A stretch of DNA of 6,090 bases from Pseudomonadota bacterium. Its GTDB lineage: Bacteria > Pseudomonadota > Gammaproteobacteria > Pseudomonadales > Pseudomonadaceae. Made by a program: the position numbers and the translations under genes. Within the stretch, counting starts at the first letter, position 1. The number at the start of each line of letters is the position of its first letter. Of this stretch, positions 1 through 6,090 are shown piece after piece. The notes under the pieces were generated by a model. That model searched no databases. It had not been told where the DNA came from and was given only the letters and a program-made list of their open reading frames with translations. The DNA is taken from NCBI GenBank assembly GCA_023431055.1, contig JAEYXX010000094.1:1-6090 (forward strand), read 5' to 3'.

Positions 1-356
1 TGCACGAGCGCCAGCAGTTCAAGCAGTCCATCGGCGAATTCCAGCTGGTGCAGGGCAAGCTGGCCGACATGTACGCCGGCATGAACGCCTCCAAGTCCTA
101 CCTGTACAACGTGGCCAAGGCCTGCGACCGCGGCGAGGAGTCGCGCAAGGACGCCGCTGCGGTGATCCTCTACACCGCCGAGATGGCCACCAAGATGGCC
201 CTGGACACCATCCAGTTGCTGGGCGGCAACGGCTACACCAACGAGTACCCGGCCGGGCGCCTGCTGCGCGACGCCAAGCTCTACGAAATCGGCGCCGGCA
301 CCAGCGAAATCCGCCGCATGCTGATCGGCCGCGAGCTGTTCAACGAAACGAAATAA
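1..356 (+). CDS. liuA: Isovaleryl-CoA dehydrogenase, C-terminal part (5' end outside window)
   Basis: FAD-dependent cytoplasmic acyl-CoA dehydrogenase that oxidises isovaleryl-CoA to 3-methylcrotonyl-CoA and passes electrons to ETF; second step of leucine breakdown after transamination/decarboxylation. The reading frame is open from base 3 ([17 protein letters not shown]...), so the GTG at 48 is an internal Val codon, not a start. About 117 residues remain of a roughly 390-residue family. The acyl-CoA dehydrogenase signature 2 is present (QLLGGNGY, then E, R and D at the required spacing). The end reads [16 protein letters not shown], nearly the same as human IVD as I remember it. Where medium-chain enzymes carry the catalytic Glu (YEGT), this protein has Ala (GAGT). 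That is typical of the isovaleryl-CoA branch, whose base is a Glu further upstream, here outside the window. First gene of the operon seen; liuB follows after 84 bases. Very sure of family, and sure of substrate from the operon. Confidence 0.95.
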   Translation, partial: HERQQFKQSIGEFQLVQGKLADMYAGMNASKSYLYNVAKACDRGEESRKDAAAVILYTAEMATKMALDTIQLLGGNGYTNEYPAGRLLRDAKLYEIGAGTSEIRRMLIGRELFNETK

Positions 357-360
357 CAGC

Positions 361-425
361 GGCTACAGGCGGCAGGCCACAGGCTTCAAGCCTTGCCTGC
401 CGCCTGTGGCTTGAAGCCTGCAGCC
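361..425. repeat. Palindromic intergenic repeat, family 1 copy 1 (liuA-liuB gap)
   Basis: GC-rich sequence made of short words (CAGGC, TTCAAG, CTTGAAG) filling almost all of the gap. Two perfect 13-bp inverted repeats are interleaved: 365-377 pairs with 395-407, and 380-392 pairs with 408-420. The two stems therefore cannot both form as simple nested hairpins; they are alternatives or a pseudoknot. The first 17 bases (361-377) match 2064-2080 of the other copy at 16 of 17 positions, and the last 10 (GCCTGCAGCC, 416-425) recur exactly at 2107-2116. No T-tract follows, so it is not an intrinsic terminator. It resembles dispersed palindromes of some Pseudomonas genomes (memory, not searched). 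A role in mRNA stability or in tuning liuB translation is inference. Confidence 0.8.
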
Positions 426-430
426 CGGAC

Positions 431-434
431 GGAG
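431..434 (+). promoter_or_regulatory. Ribosome binding site of liuB (GGAG)
   Basis: GGAG lies 6 bases before the ATG at 441. It decides the start: the frame is open upstream to a TTG at 393, but those 16 codons fall within the palindromic repeat and have no suitable Shine-Dalgarno. The ATG at 441 gives 535 residues, the expected LiuB length. Confidence 0.75.
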
Positions 435-440
435 TCCGCC

Positions 441-2048
441 ATGCCCATCCTGCACACCCAGATCAACACCCGCTCCCCTGAGTTCGCCGCCAACCAGGCG
501 GCCATGCTCGCCCAGGTGGACGAACTGCGCGCCCTGCTCGCCCGCGTTCACCAAGGCGGCGGCGCCAAGGCGCAGGAGCGTCACACCTCGCGTGGCAAGT
601 TGCTGCCGCGCGAACGCATCAACCGCCTGCTCGATGCCGGCTCGCCCTTTCTCGAAATCGGCCAGCTCGCCGCCCATGAAGTCTACGGCGAGGACGTGCC
701 CGCCGCCGGAGTGATCGCCGGTATCGGTCGCGTCGAAGGCGTCGAGTGCATGATCGTGGCCAATGACGCCACGGTGAAAGGCGGCTCCTACTACCCGCTG
801 ACGGTGAAGAAGCACCTGCGCGCCCAGGCCATCGCCCGTGAAAACCGCCTGCCGTGCATCTATCTGGTGGACTCCGGCGGCGCCAACCTGCCGCGCCAGG
901 ACGAGGTATTCCCGGATCGCGAACACTTCGGCCGCATCTTCTTCAACCAGGCCAATATGAGCGCGCTGGGCATCCCACAGATCGCCGTGGTCATGGGCTC
1001 CTGCACCGCCGGTGGCGCCTATGTGCCGGCCATGAGTGACGAAACCATCATGGTGCGCGAGCAGGCCACCATCTTCCTCGCCGGCCCGCCGCTGGTGAAG
1101 GCCGCCACCGGCGAAGTGGTGACCGCCGAAGAACTGGGCGGCGCCGACGTGCACTGCAAGACCAGCGGCGTGGCCGACCACTATGCCGAGGACGACGAAC
1201 ACGCCCTGGCCCTGGCCCGGCGCTGCATCGCCAACCTCAACTGGAGCAAGCTCGGCCAGCTCGACTGCCGCGCGCCCATCGCCCCACGCTACCCGGCCGA
1301 GGAGCTGTACGGGGTGATCCCCGCCGACGCCAAGCAGCCCTTCGATGTGCGCGAGGTGATCGCGCGGATCGTCGACGACTCGCAACTGGATGAATTCAAG
1401 GCGCTGTTCGGCACCACCCTGGTGTGCGGCTTTGCCCGCATCAATGGTTATCCGGTGGCGATCCTGGCGAATAACGGCATCTTGTTTGCTGAAGCCGCAC
1501 AGAAAGGCGCGCACTTCGTCGAACTGGCATGCCAGCGCGGCATTCCGTTGCTGTTCCTGCAGAACATCACCGGTTTTATGGTCGGCAAGAAGTACGAGGA
1601 AGGCGGCATCGCCAAGCACGGCGCCAAGCTGGTCACCGCCGTGGCCTGCGCCCAGGTGCCGAAATTCACGGTGATCATCGGCGGCAGCTTCGGCGCCGGC
1701 AACTACGGCATGTGTGGCCGCGCCTACGACCCGCGCTTCCTGTGGATGTGGCCTAACGCGCGGATCGGCGTGATGGGCGCGCAACAGGCTGCCGGCGTAC
1801 TGGTGCAGGTCAAGCGCGAACAGGCCGCACGCGCCGGCCAGCCGTTCAGCGACGACGAGGAACAACGCCTCAAGCAGCCCATCGTCGAGCAGTACGAGCA
1901 GCAGGCGCATGCCTACTACTCCAGCGCCCGGCTGTGGGACGACGGCGTGATCGACCCGGCGCAGACCCGCGAGGTACTGGCCCTGGCCCTGTCCGCCAGC
2001 CTCAACGCCCCCATCGAGCCAACCCGTTTCGGGGTATTCAGGATGTAA
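441..2048 (+). CDS. liuB: Methylcrotonyl-CoA carboxylase beta (carboxyltransferase) subunit
   Basis: Carboxyltransferase half of the cytoplasmic biotin enzyme 3-methylcrotonyl-CoA carboxylase; it moves the carboxyl group from biotin on LiuD to 3-methylcrotonyl-CoA, giving 3-methylglutaconyl-CoA. Starting at ATG 441 (GGAG site 6 bases upstream) it is 535 residues, the usual length. Two crotonase-fold halves are visible. The N-terminal half runs from about 30 to 290, with [10 protein letters not shown] (51-60), [13 protein letters not shown] (141-153) and [14 protein letters not shown] (187-200). The C-terminal half runs from about 300 to 530, with ILANNGILF (341-349), QNITGFMVG (374-382) and [20 protein letters not shown] (414-433). 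The TAGGAY and [10 protein letters not shown] loops are the oxyanion/substrate-binding loops of this family. It lies between liuA and liuC, with palindromic repeats on both sides. The relative geranyl-CoA carboxylase (AtuC) has a similar fold; the presence of liuA, liuC and liuE argues for methylcrotonyl-CoA. The GC-rich frame also yields long antisense open frames with no sign of being real. Confidence 0.96.
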   Translation: MPILHTQINTRSPEFAANQAAMLAQVDELRALLARVHQGGGAKAQERHTSRGKLLPRERINRLLDAGSPFLEIGQLAAHEVYGEDVPAAGVIAGIGRVEGVECMIVANDATVKGGSYYPLTVKKHLRAQAIARENRLPCIYLVDSGGANLPRQDEVFPDREHFGRIFFNQANMSALGIPQIAVVMGSCTAGGAYVPAMSDETIMVREQATIFLAGPPLVKAATGEVVTAEELGGADVHCKTSGVADHYAEDDEHALALARRCIANLNWSKLGQLDCRAPIAPRYPAEELYGVIPADAKQPFDVREVIARIVDDSQLDEFKALFGTTLVCGFARINGYPVAILANNGILFAEAAQKGAHFVELACQRGIPLLFLQNITGFMVGKKYEEGGIAKHGAKLVTAVACAQVPKFTVIIGGSFGAGNYGMCGRAYDPRFLWMWPNARIGVMGAQQAAGVLVQVKREQAARAGQPFSDDEEQRLKQPIVEQYEQQAHAYYSSARLWDDGVIDPAQTREVLALALSASLNAPIEPTRFGVFRM

Positions 2049-2050
2049 AG

Positions 2051-2116
2051 GCCGCAGGCCTCAGGCTACAGGCCGCAGGCAGACCGCTTGCAGCCTGAAG
2101 CCTGTGGCCTGCAGCC
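2051..2116. repeat. Palindromic intergenic repeat, family 1 copy 2 (liuB-liuC gap)
   Basis: An imperfect long inverted repeat: 2051-2073 pairs with 2093-2115 at 20 of 23 positions, with a 19-base loop. It starts 2 bases after the liuB stop and ends directly against the liuC ribosome binding site. GGCTACAGGC(C/G)GCAGGC at 2064-2080 and GCCTGTGGC at 2100-2108 are shared with the liuA-liuB copy (402-410). After GCCTGTGGC, copy 2 lacks the seven bases (411-417) that copy 1 has before the shared tail. No T-tract follows. The two copies share words and position but fold differently, so they look like diverged members of one dispersed family. Confidence 0.8.
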
Positions 2117-2123
2117 AGAGGAG
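2117..2123 (+). promoter_or_regulatory. Ribosome binding site of liuC (AGAGGAG)
   Basis: Strong purine-rich AGAGGAG, 5 bases before the ATG at 2129. It abuts the right arm of the preceding palindrome, so folding of that hairpin could limit or expose the site (inference). Confidence 0.8.
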
Positions 2124-2128
2124 CTTTC

Positions 2129-2923
2129 ATGACCGACTTCACCACCGTACAGCTTGAGAAAGACCCACGCGGCTTCGCCACTTTGTGGCTGAACCGCCCG
2201 GAAAAGAACAACGCCTTCAACGCCGAAATGATCCGCGAGCTGATCCTCGCCCTAGACGCCGTGGGTGAAGACAAGCACCTGCGCTTTCTCCTGCTGCGTG
2301 GGCGGGGTAAACACTTTTCCGCAGGCGCCGACCTGGCCTGGATGCAGCACGCCGCGACCCTCGACTACAACGCCAACTTGAATGACGCCCGCGAGCTGGC
2401 CGAGCTGATGTACAACCTGCACGGCCTAAAGATCCCCACACTGGCCGTCATCCAGGGCGCGGCCTTCGGCGGCGCGGTGGGTCTGGCCAGTTGCTGCGAC
2501 ATGGCCATCGGCGCCGAGGATGCACTGTTCTCGCTTTCGGAAGTACGCATCGGCCTGGCGCCAGCGGTGATCAGCCCTTTCGTCGTGCAAGCCATCGGCG
2601 AACGCGCGGCCAAGCGCTACGCGCTCACCGCCGAGCGCTTCGACGGCAAGCGTGCCCGCGAATTGGGCCTGCTCGCCGAGTGTTTCCCGATTGGCGAGCT
2701 GGACGCTCAGGTCGAGGCCTGGATCGGCAATCTGCTGCACAACAGCCCGCAAGCGATGCGCGCCAGCAAGGATCTGCTGCGCGAAGTCGGCAGCGGTGAG
2801 CTAACCCCGGCGCTGCGTCGTTACACGGAAAATACCATCGCCCGCCTGCGCGTCAGCGCCGAGGGCCAGGAAGGCCTGCGTGCCTTCCTGGAAAAACGCC
2901 AACCGTCCTGGCAGGAGCAATGA
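2129..2923 (+). CDS. liuC: 3-methylglutaconyl-CoA hydratase (enoyl-CoA hydratase family)
   Basis: Cytoplasmic crotonase-fold enzyme that hydrates 3-methylglutaconyl-CoA to HMG-CoA, fourth CoA step of leucine breakdown. It is 264 residues, normal for the family, from an ATG with a strong AGAGGAG site. Visible motifs are LNRPEKNNAFN (21-31), the first oxyanion loop HFSAGADLAWM (62-72), the second QGAAFGGAVGLASCCD (109-124), and FSLSEVRIGL (134-143). Aligned by eye to rat enoyl-CoA hydratase, the second catalytic Glu (rat E164) is E138. The first (rat E144, in the GGGCEL motif) is replaced by Gly118 (GGAVGL). It therefore has only one of the two acid/base glutamates; I believe this also occurs in other bacterial LiuC/AtuE-like proteins. 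Its TGA overlaps the liuD ATG, implying translational coupling. Function assigned mostly from operon position; other crotonase activities cannot be excluded from sequence alone. Confidence 0.93.
   Translation: MTDFTTVQLEKDPRGFATLWLNRPEKNNAFNAEMIRELILALDAVGEDKHLRFLLLRGRGKHFSAGADLAWMQHAATLDYNANLNDARELAELMYNLHGLKIPTLAVIQGAAFGGAVGLASCCDMAIGAEDALFSLSEVRIGLAPAVISPFVVQAIGERAAKRYALTAERFDGKRARELGLLAECFPIGELDAQVEAWIGNLLHNSPQAMRASKDLLREVGSGELTPALRRYTENTIARLRVSAEGQEGLRAFLEKRQPSWQEQ
2913..2917 (+). promoter_or_regulatory. Ribosome binding site of liuD (AGGAG), inside the liuC end
   Basis: AGGAG sits within the last liuC codons. It is only 2 bases before the ATG at 2920 but 8 bases before the in-frame ATG at 2926. 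The spacing favours 2926 for ordinary initiation, while the ATGA overlap at 2920-2923 favours coupled re-initiation at 2920. The proteins differ by two residues. Confidence 0.65.
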
Positions 2924-4854
2924 CCATGATCGACACCCTGCTGGTCGCCAATCGCGGCGAAATCGCCTGCCGCGTGATGCGCACGGCCAAGGCCATGGGC
3001 ATTCGCACTGTCGCCGTGCACAGCGCCATCGACGCCCATGCACGGCATGTGCGTGAAGCAGACGTGGCGGTAAACCTCGGCGGCGCCAAGCCTGGCGAAA
3101 GCTACCTGCTGATCGACAAGATCATCGCCGCCGCCAAGGCCAGCGGCGCGCAGGCCATCCACCCGGGCTACGGTTTTCTCTCGGAGAACGCCGGTTTCGC
3201 CCGCGCCTGTGAGCAGGCCGGATTGATCTTCCTCGGCCCGCCCGCCTCGGCCATCGAGGCCATGGGCAGCAAGTCGGCGGCCAAATCGCTGATGGAAGCC
3301 GCCGGTGTGCCGCTGGTGCCCGGTTACCACGGCCAAGCGCAGGATTATGAAACCTTCCGCGAGGCCGCCGCGCGCATCGGCTACCCGGTGCTGCTCAAGG
3401 CTGCTGCCGGCGGCGGTGGCAAGGGCATGAAGGTGGCCGAATCCGAAGCGCAGCTCGCCGAGACACTGGAATCCGCGCAGCGCGAAGCACAGTCGGCCTT
3501 CGGCGACTCGCGCATGCTCGTGGAAAAGTACGTACTCAAGCCGCGCCATGTGGAGATTCAGGTGTTCGCCGACCAGCACGGCAACTGCCTGTACCTCAAC
3601 GAGCGCGATTGCTCCATCCAGCGTCGCCACCAGAAGGTCGTGGAAGAAGCGCCGGCGCCCGGTCTGAGCCCCGAGCTGCGCCGCGCCATGGGCGAGGCGG
3701 CGGTCAAGGCGGCGCAGGCCATCGGCTATGTCGGCGCCGGCACCGTGGAATTCCTGCTCGACGAGCGTGGCGACTTCTTCTTCATGGAAATGAATACTCG
3801 GCTACAAGTCGAGCACCCGGTTACCGAGGCCATCACCGGCCTCGACCTGGTGGCCTGGCAGATTCGCGTCGCCCGTGGCGAGCCGCTGCCGATCACTCAG
3901 CAGCAGGTGCCGCTCAACGGCCACGCCATCGAGGTGCGGCTGTACGCCGAAGACCCGGATCACGATTTTCTCCCCGCCACCGGCACCCTGGCGCTGTACC
4001 GCGAGGCTGGCAGCGGCGATGGGCGACGTATCGACAGCGGCGTGGCCGAGGGTGACAGCGTGTCGCCCTTCTACGACCCGATGCTGGGCAAGCTGATCGC
4101 CTGGGGCGAGAACCGTGAACAGGCGCGTTTGCGTCTGCTGGCCATGCTCGACGACACCCTCGTCGGCGGCGTGAAGACCAACCTGGCCTTTCTGCGCCGT
4201 ATCCTCGCCCACCCAGCGTTCGCCGCCTGCGAGCTGGACACCGGCTTTATCCCGCGTCATCAGCAGCAGTTGCTGCCGGCTCCCGTTGAGTTGCCGGATA
4301 CCTTCTGGCAACTGGCGGCCGATGCCTGGGCGCAGAGCGAGACGCCGCTAGAGCGCGACGACGACCCGCATTCACCCTGGGCCGCCCGCAGCGGATGGCG
4401 CTCCGGCGGCGCAGCGGAAATCGAATTGCATCTGAGCTGCCAAGGTGAAAACCGCAAGGTGCGCGCAAGTAACAGGGCGTGCTTACAGGGTGAAAAGCTG
4501 CTGGCCGAGATCGATGGAACACGCCAGCGTCTGCGCGCCATTCGCCGTGGCGACACGCTTTACTTGCAGTGGCACGGCGAGCTGCACGCCCTCACCCGCT
4601 TCGACCCCATCGCCGCCGCCGAAGCCAGCCATGTCCAGCACGGCGGCCTGAGCGCGCCAATGAACGGCAGCATCGTCCGTGTGCTGGTCGAACCCGGCCA
4701 GGCAGTCGAAGCCGGCACGGCGCTGGTGGTGCTCGAAGCGATGAAGATGGAGCACAGCATCCGCGCCCCCGAAGCCGGCACAGTCAAGGCGCTGTATTGC
4801 CGTGAAGGGGAAATGGTCAGCGAGGGCGCTGTGCTGGTGGAGTTCGAAGCGTAG
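2920..4854 (+). CDS. liuD: Methylcrotonyl-CoA carboxylase alpha subunit (biotin carboxylase + biotin carrier)
   Basis: Carboxylates its own covalently bound biotin with ATP and bicarbonate, then delivers the carboxyl group to LiuB; cytoplasmic alpha/beta complex. 644 residues. Order: biotin carboxylase N-domain (about 4-113; LLVANRGEIACRV, HPGYGFLSEN at 81-90); ATP-grasp (about 117-325; Gly-rich loop GGGGKG 164-169, RDCSIQRRHQKVVEEAP 229-245, FMEMNTRLQVEHPVTE 288-303); biotin carboxylase C-domain (about 335-442; R340, YDPMLGKL 385-392); a less conserved BT linker domain (about 450-570); and the biotinyl domain (575-644). By comparison with E. coli AccC, K160, H210, E277, E290, N292 and R294 are the ATP/metal and catalytic residues. 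AMKM at 607-610 makes K609 (codon 4744-4746) the biotinylation site. It overlaps liuC by 4 bases. An alternative start is ATG 2926. The stop codon lies inside a dispersed repeat, so the final codons may have been set by that insertion. Confidence 0.96.
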   Translation: MTMIDTLLVANRGEIACRVMRTAKAMGIRTVAVHSAIDAHARHVREADVAVNLGGAKPGESYLLIDKIIAAAKASGAQAIHPGYGFLSENAGFARACEQAGLIFLGPPASAIEAMGSKSAAKSLMEAAGVPLVPGYHGQAQDYETFREAAARIGYPVLLKAAAGGGGKGMKVAESEAQLAETLESAQREAQSAFGDSRMLVEKYVLKPRHVEIQVFADQHGNCLYLNERDCSIQRRHQKVVEEAPAPGLSPELRRAMGEAAVKAAQAIGYVGAGTVEFLLDERGDFFFMEMNTRLQVEHPVTEAITGLDLVAWQIRVARGEPLPITQQQVPLNGHAIEVRLYAEDPDHDFLPATGTLALYREAGSGDGRRIDSGVAEGDSVSPFYDPMLGKLIAWGENREQARLRLLAMLDDTLVGGVKTNLAFLRRILAHPAFAACELDTGFIPRHQQQLLPAPVELPDTFWQLAADAWAQSETPLERDDDPHSPWAARSGWRSGGAAEIELHLSCQGENRKVRASNRACLQGEKLLAEIDGTRQRLRAIRRGDTLYLQWHGELHALTRFDPIAAAEASHVQHGGLSAPMNGSIVRVLVEPGQAVEAGTALVVLEAMKMEHSIRAPEAGTVKALYCREGEMVSEGAVLVEFEA

Positions 4855-4929
4855 GGTGAATCACGCTTCACCGATCCACCGCATTCGCCTTGACTACGGT
4901 GGACATGAAAAGCGATGTCCACCCTACGC
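4849..4929. repeat. Dispersed GTAGGGTG-type repeat, family 2 element 1; contains the liuD stop
   Basis: An 81-base element bounded by a perfect 10-bp inverted repeat (GCGTAGGGTG at 4849-4858, CACCCTACGC at 4920-4929). Inside are a small hairpin GGTGAA/TTCACC (4855-4860 with 4867-4872) and a 9-bp hairpin GGTGGACAT/ATGTCCACC (4898-4906 with 4915-4923, 8-base loop). The liuD TAG (4852-4854) is part of the left terminus, and the last Ala codon is its GCG. I recall similar GTAGGGTGGAT...ATCCACCCTAC repeats scattered in Pseudomonas genomes; origin and mobility are unknown to me. Confidence 0.8.
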
Positions 4930-4947
4930 CACGGATATACATAGTCG

Positions 4948-4987
4948 CGTAGGGTGGGCTTCAGCCCACCGATTCAACTCGCCCTAC
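4948..4987. repeat. Dispersed GTAGGGTG-type repeat, family 2 element 2
   Basis: Begins with the same GCGTAGGGTG word as element 1, exactly 99 bases downstream. It contains a hairpin GGTGGGC-TTCA-GCCCACC (4953-4959 with 4964-4970) and closes with CCCTAC at 4982-4987, complementary to GTAGGG at 4949-4954. No T-run follows, so it is a poor intrinsic terminator. It may impede transcription or protect liuABCD mRNA 3' ends (inference). The following 4988-5034 holds nothing I recognise. Confidence 0.75.
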
Positions 4988-5034
4988 CACGCCTTGCCGC
5001 AGACGGTGCGCACGGCGCAACCCAGGATGAACAC

Positions 5035-5039
5035 AAGGA
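5035..5039 (+). promoter_or_regulatory. Ribosome binding site of liuE (AAGGA)
   Basis: AAGGA, 6 bases before the ATG at 5046. The site is acceptable and supports this start, which gives the family-length 300-residue protein. Confidence 0.65.
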
Positions 5040-5045
5040 CACCCG

Positions 5046-5948
5046 ATGAACCTGCCCAAATCCGTACGTCTGGTAGAAGTCGGCCCGCGCGATGGCCTGC
5101 AGAACGAGAAGGAGCCGATCAGCGTCGCCGACAAGGTACGCCTGGTCGATGACCTGAGCGCAGCCGGTTTGAGCTATATCGAAGTGGGCAGCTTCGTCTC
5201 GCCCAAGTGGGTGCCGCAGATGGCCGGCAGCGCCGAAGTATTCGCCGGCATTCAACGTCAACCGAGGGTGACCTACGCCGCCCTGACGCCGAACCTGAAA
5301 GGCTTCGAGGCTGCACTCGAAGCCAAGGTCGAGGAAGTGGCAGTGTTCGCCGCCGCCAGCGAGGCCTTTTCGCAGAAGAACATCAACTGCTCCATCGCCG
5401 AAAGCCTGCAGCGTTTCGTGCCACTGATGGAGGCGGCCAAGGCCGCGAACGTGCGTGTGCGCGGCTATGTGTCCTGCGTGCTCGGCTGCCCCTACGACGG
5501 CGAAATAGATCCGGCCCAGGTCGCCAGCATCGCCCGCGAGCTTTACGCCATGGGCTGCTACGAGGTATCGCTGGGCGACACCATCGGCACCGGCACCGCA
5601 GGCGCCACCCGCAGGATGTTCGAGGTCGTTGCCCACGACGTGCCGCGTGAGCGCCTGGCCGGGCACTTCCACGACACCTATGGCCAGGCCCTGGCCAATA
5701 TCTACGCCAGTCTGCTCGAAGGCATCAGCGTGTTCGACAGCTCGGTGGCAGGCCTCGGCGGCTGCCCCTACGCCAAGGGCGCCACCGGCAACGTCGCCAC
5801 CGAGGATGTACTGTATCTGCTGCAAGGCCTGGGTATCGAGACGGGCGTGGACATGGACAGGCTGATCGCTGCCGGACATCGCATCTGCGAGGTGCTGGGC
5901 AAGGCCAATGGTTCGCGAGTGGCGCGGGCTCGGATGGTGAATCGCTGA
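5046..5948 (+). CDS. liuE: Hydroxymethylglutaryl-CoA lyase
   Basis: Cytoplasmic metal-dependent lyase (HMGL-like TIM barrel) that cleaves HMG-CoA to acetyl-CoA and acetoacetate, the last step of the leucine pathway. It is 300 residues, the bacterial family length. All key residues of the human enzyme have a counterpart at a constant offset of 26: R15 and D16 ([12 protein letters not shown]), E46, H207 and H209 ([12 protein letters not shown]), the catalytic Cys240 in the signature [10 protein letters not shown] (233-242), and N249 ([10 protein letters not shown]). No mitochondrial targeting segment is present, as expected for a bacterial protein. It is separated from liuD by 191 bases holding two palindromic repeat elements, unlike the tight liuC-liuD junction, so it may be expressed less tightly with the rest. 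Only a weak -10-like TATACA (4936-4941), without a -35 partner, is seen in the gap. A convergent transposase fragment begins 36 bases downstream. Confidence 0.96.
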   Translation: MNLPKSVRLVEVGPRDGLQNEKEPISVADKVRLVDDLSAAGLSYIEVGSFVSPKWVPQMAGSAEVFAGIQRQPRVTYAALTPNLKGFEAALEAKVEEVAVFAAASEAFSQKNINCSIAESLQRFVPLMEAAKAANVRVRGYVSCVLGCPYDGEIDPAQVASIARELYAMGCYEVSLGDTIGTGTAGATRRMFEVVAHDVPRERLAGHFHDTYGQALANIYASLLEGISVFDSSVAGLGGCPYAKGATGNVATEDVLYLLQGLGIETGVDMDRLIAAGHRICEVLGKANGSRVARARMVNR

Positions 5949-5984
5949 GCGCCACCCTGCAATCTGTAGATACTCTGTTAGCGA

Positions 5985-6090
5985 TCAAGCGTTTTTCAGG
6001 TGTTCTTCGCTGAATAGCTCGGATGAGTCGAAAGGCACGCCGAGCTTCAGGCAAGCCCAGACACCTGTCAGATATTTACGCATGACCGCA
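5985..6090 (-). CDS. Transposase C-terminus, probably IS110 family (5' part outside window)
   Basis: Reading the - strand from the window edge, the frame encodes A-V-M-R-K-Y-L-T-G-V-W-A-C-L-K, then a tail with VPFDSSELFSEEHLKNA, ending at TGA (5987-5985). About 34 residues are visible and the frame continues past the edge. The pattern [A]VMRK..L...W..L+..PFD...LF is what I recall from the extreme C-terminus of IS110/IS116/IS902 transposases, DEDD-type enzymes that move a DNA insertion element. The family call rests on memory of this short tail. It converges on liuE with 36 bases between the stops, so one end of the element should fall in about 5949-5984. No terminal inverted repeat is obvious there; IS110 elements often lack one. 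Whether the element is intact cannot be seen. Confidence 0.5.
   Translation of the reverse strand, partial: AVMRKYLTGVWACLKLGVPFDSSELFSEEHLKNA

Noticed and set aside
393..440. TTG start extending liuB by 16 codons
   Set aside because: The extension is encoded by the palindromic repeat. The ATG at 441 has a GGAG site and gives the expected length.
363..1910. 515-codon open frame on the - strand across liuB
   Set aside because: It lies antisense to a clearly conserved gene. Its composition (rich in Ala, Gly, His, Asp, Gln) is the usual shadow of GC-rich codons, and I recognise no domain or ribosome binding site.
2821..3630. 269-codon - strand open frame across liuC/liuD
   Set aside because: Shadow of the GC-rich liuD frame; no recognisable motif.
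4890..4941. Possible promoter for liuE (TTGACT at 4890-4895, TATACA at 4936-4941)
   Set aside because: The two boxes are 40 bases apart, far from the 16-18 base spacing needed, and neither has a fitting partner.
4953..4970. Intrinsic terminator after liuD
   Set aside because: The hairpin is good but is followed by GATTCAACTC, with no T-run, and it matches a dispersed repeat.
4974..5879. 301-codon - strand open frame across liuE
   Set aside because: Nearly coextensive with liuE in antisense, with low-complexity Ala/Gly/His content; the sense frame has all catalytic residues of HMG-CoA lyase.
5949..5984. Terminator after liuE
   Set aside because: Only 4-bp stems are found. The nearby GTTTTT at 5991-5996 follows no stable hairpin and lies inside the convergent reading frame.

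Overview
The window carries the body of a leucine/isovalerate utilisation (liu) operon from a high-GC gammaproteobacterium, most likely a Pseudomonas. The gene order A-B-C-D-E is the one known from P. aeruginosa liuRABCDE, and the protein lengths fit that family. The GTAGGGTGG-type and CAGGCTTCAAG-type intergenic palindromes resemble repeats I recall from P. mendocina- and P. stutzeri-like genomes; that narrower assignment is from memory. The ordinary core content is one catabolic operon on the + strand. I see no sign of a new biological system.

Layout: 1-356 is the C-terminal part of isovaleryl-CoA dehydrogenase (liuA), cut by the window edge. A palindromic repeat fills the gap to liuB (441-2048, methylcrotonyl-CoA carboxylase beta subunit). 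A second copy of the same repeat family fills the gap to liuC (2129-2923, methylglutaconyl-CoA hydratase). liuC overlaps liuD (2920-4854, biotin-carrying alpha subunit) by an ATGA junction. The stop codon of liuD lies inside a different repeat family, present as two elements in the 191-base liuD-liuE gap. liuE (5046-5948, HMG-CoA lyase) ends the operon. The last ~106 bases hold, on the - strand, the C-terminal end of what looks like an IS110-family transposase, converging on liuE.

How the genes work together: LiuA oxidises isovaleryl-CoA to 3-methylcrotonyl-CoA. LiuB and LiuD together carboxylate that with biotin and ATP to 3-methylglutaconyl-CoA. LiuC hydrates it to HMG-CoA, and LiuE cleaves HMG-CoA to acetyl-CoA and acetoacetate. 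The promoter and the regulator liuR would lie upstream of the window. No intrinsic terminator with a T-tract was found after liuE. The points most worth a second look are the palindromes at three of the four liu junctions, the repeat that supplies the liuD stop codon, the LiuC active site lacking one of the two crotonase glutamates, and the putative IS end just after liuE.
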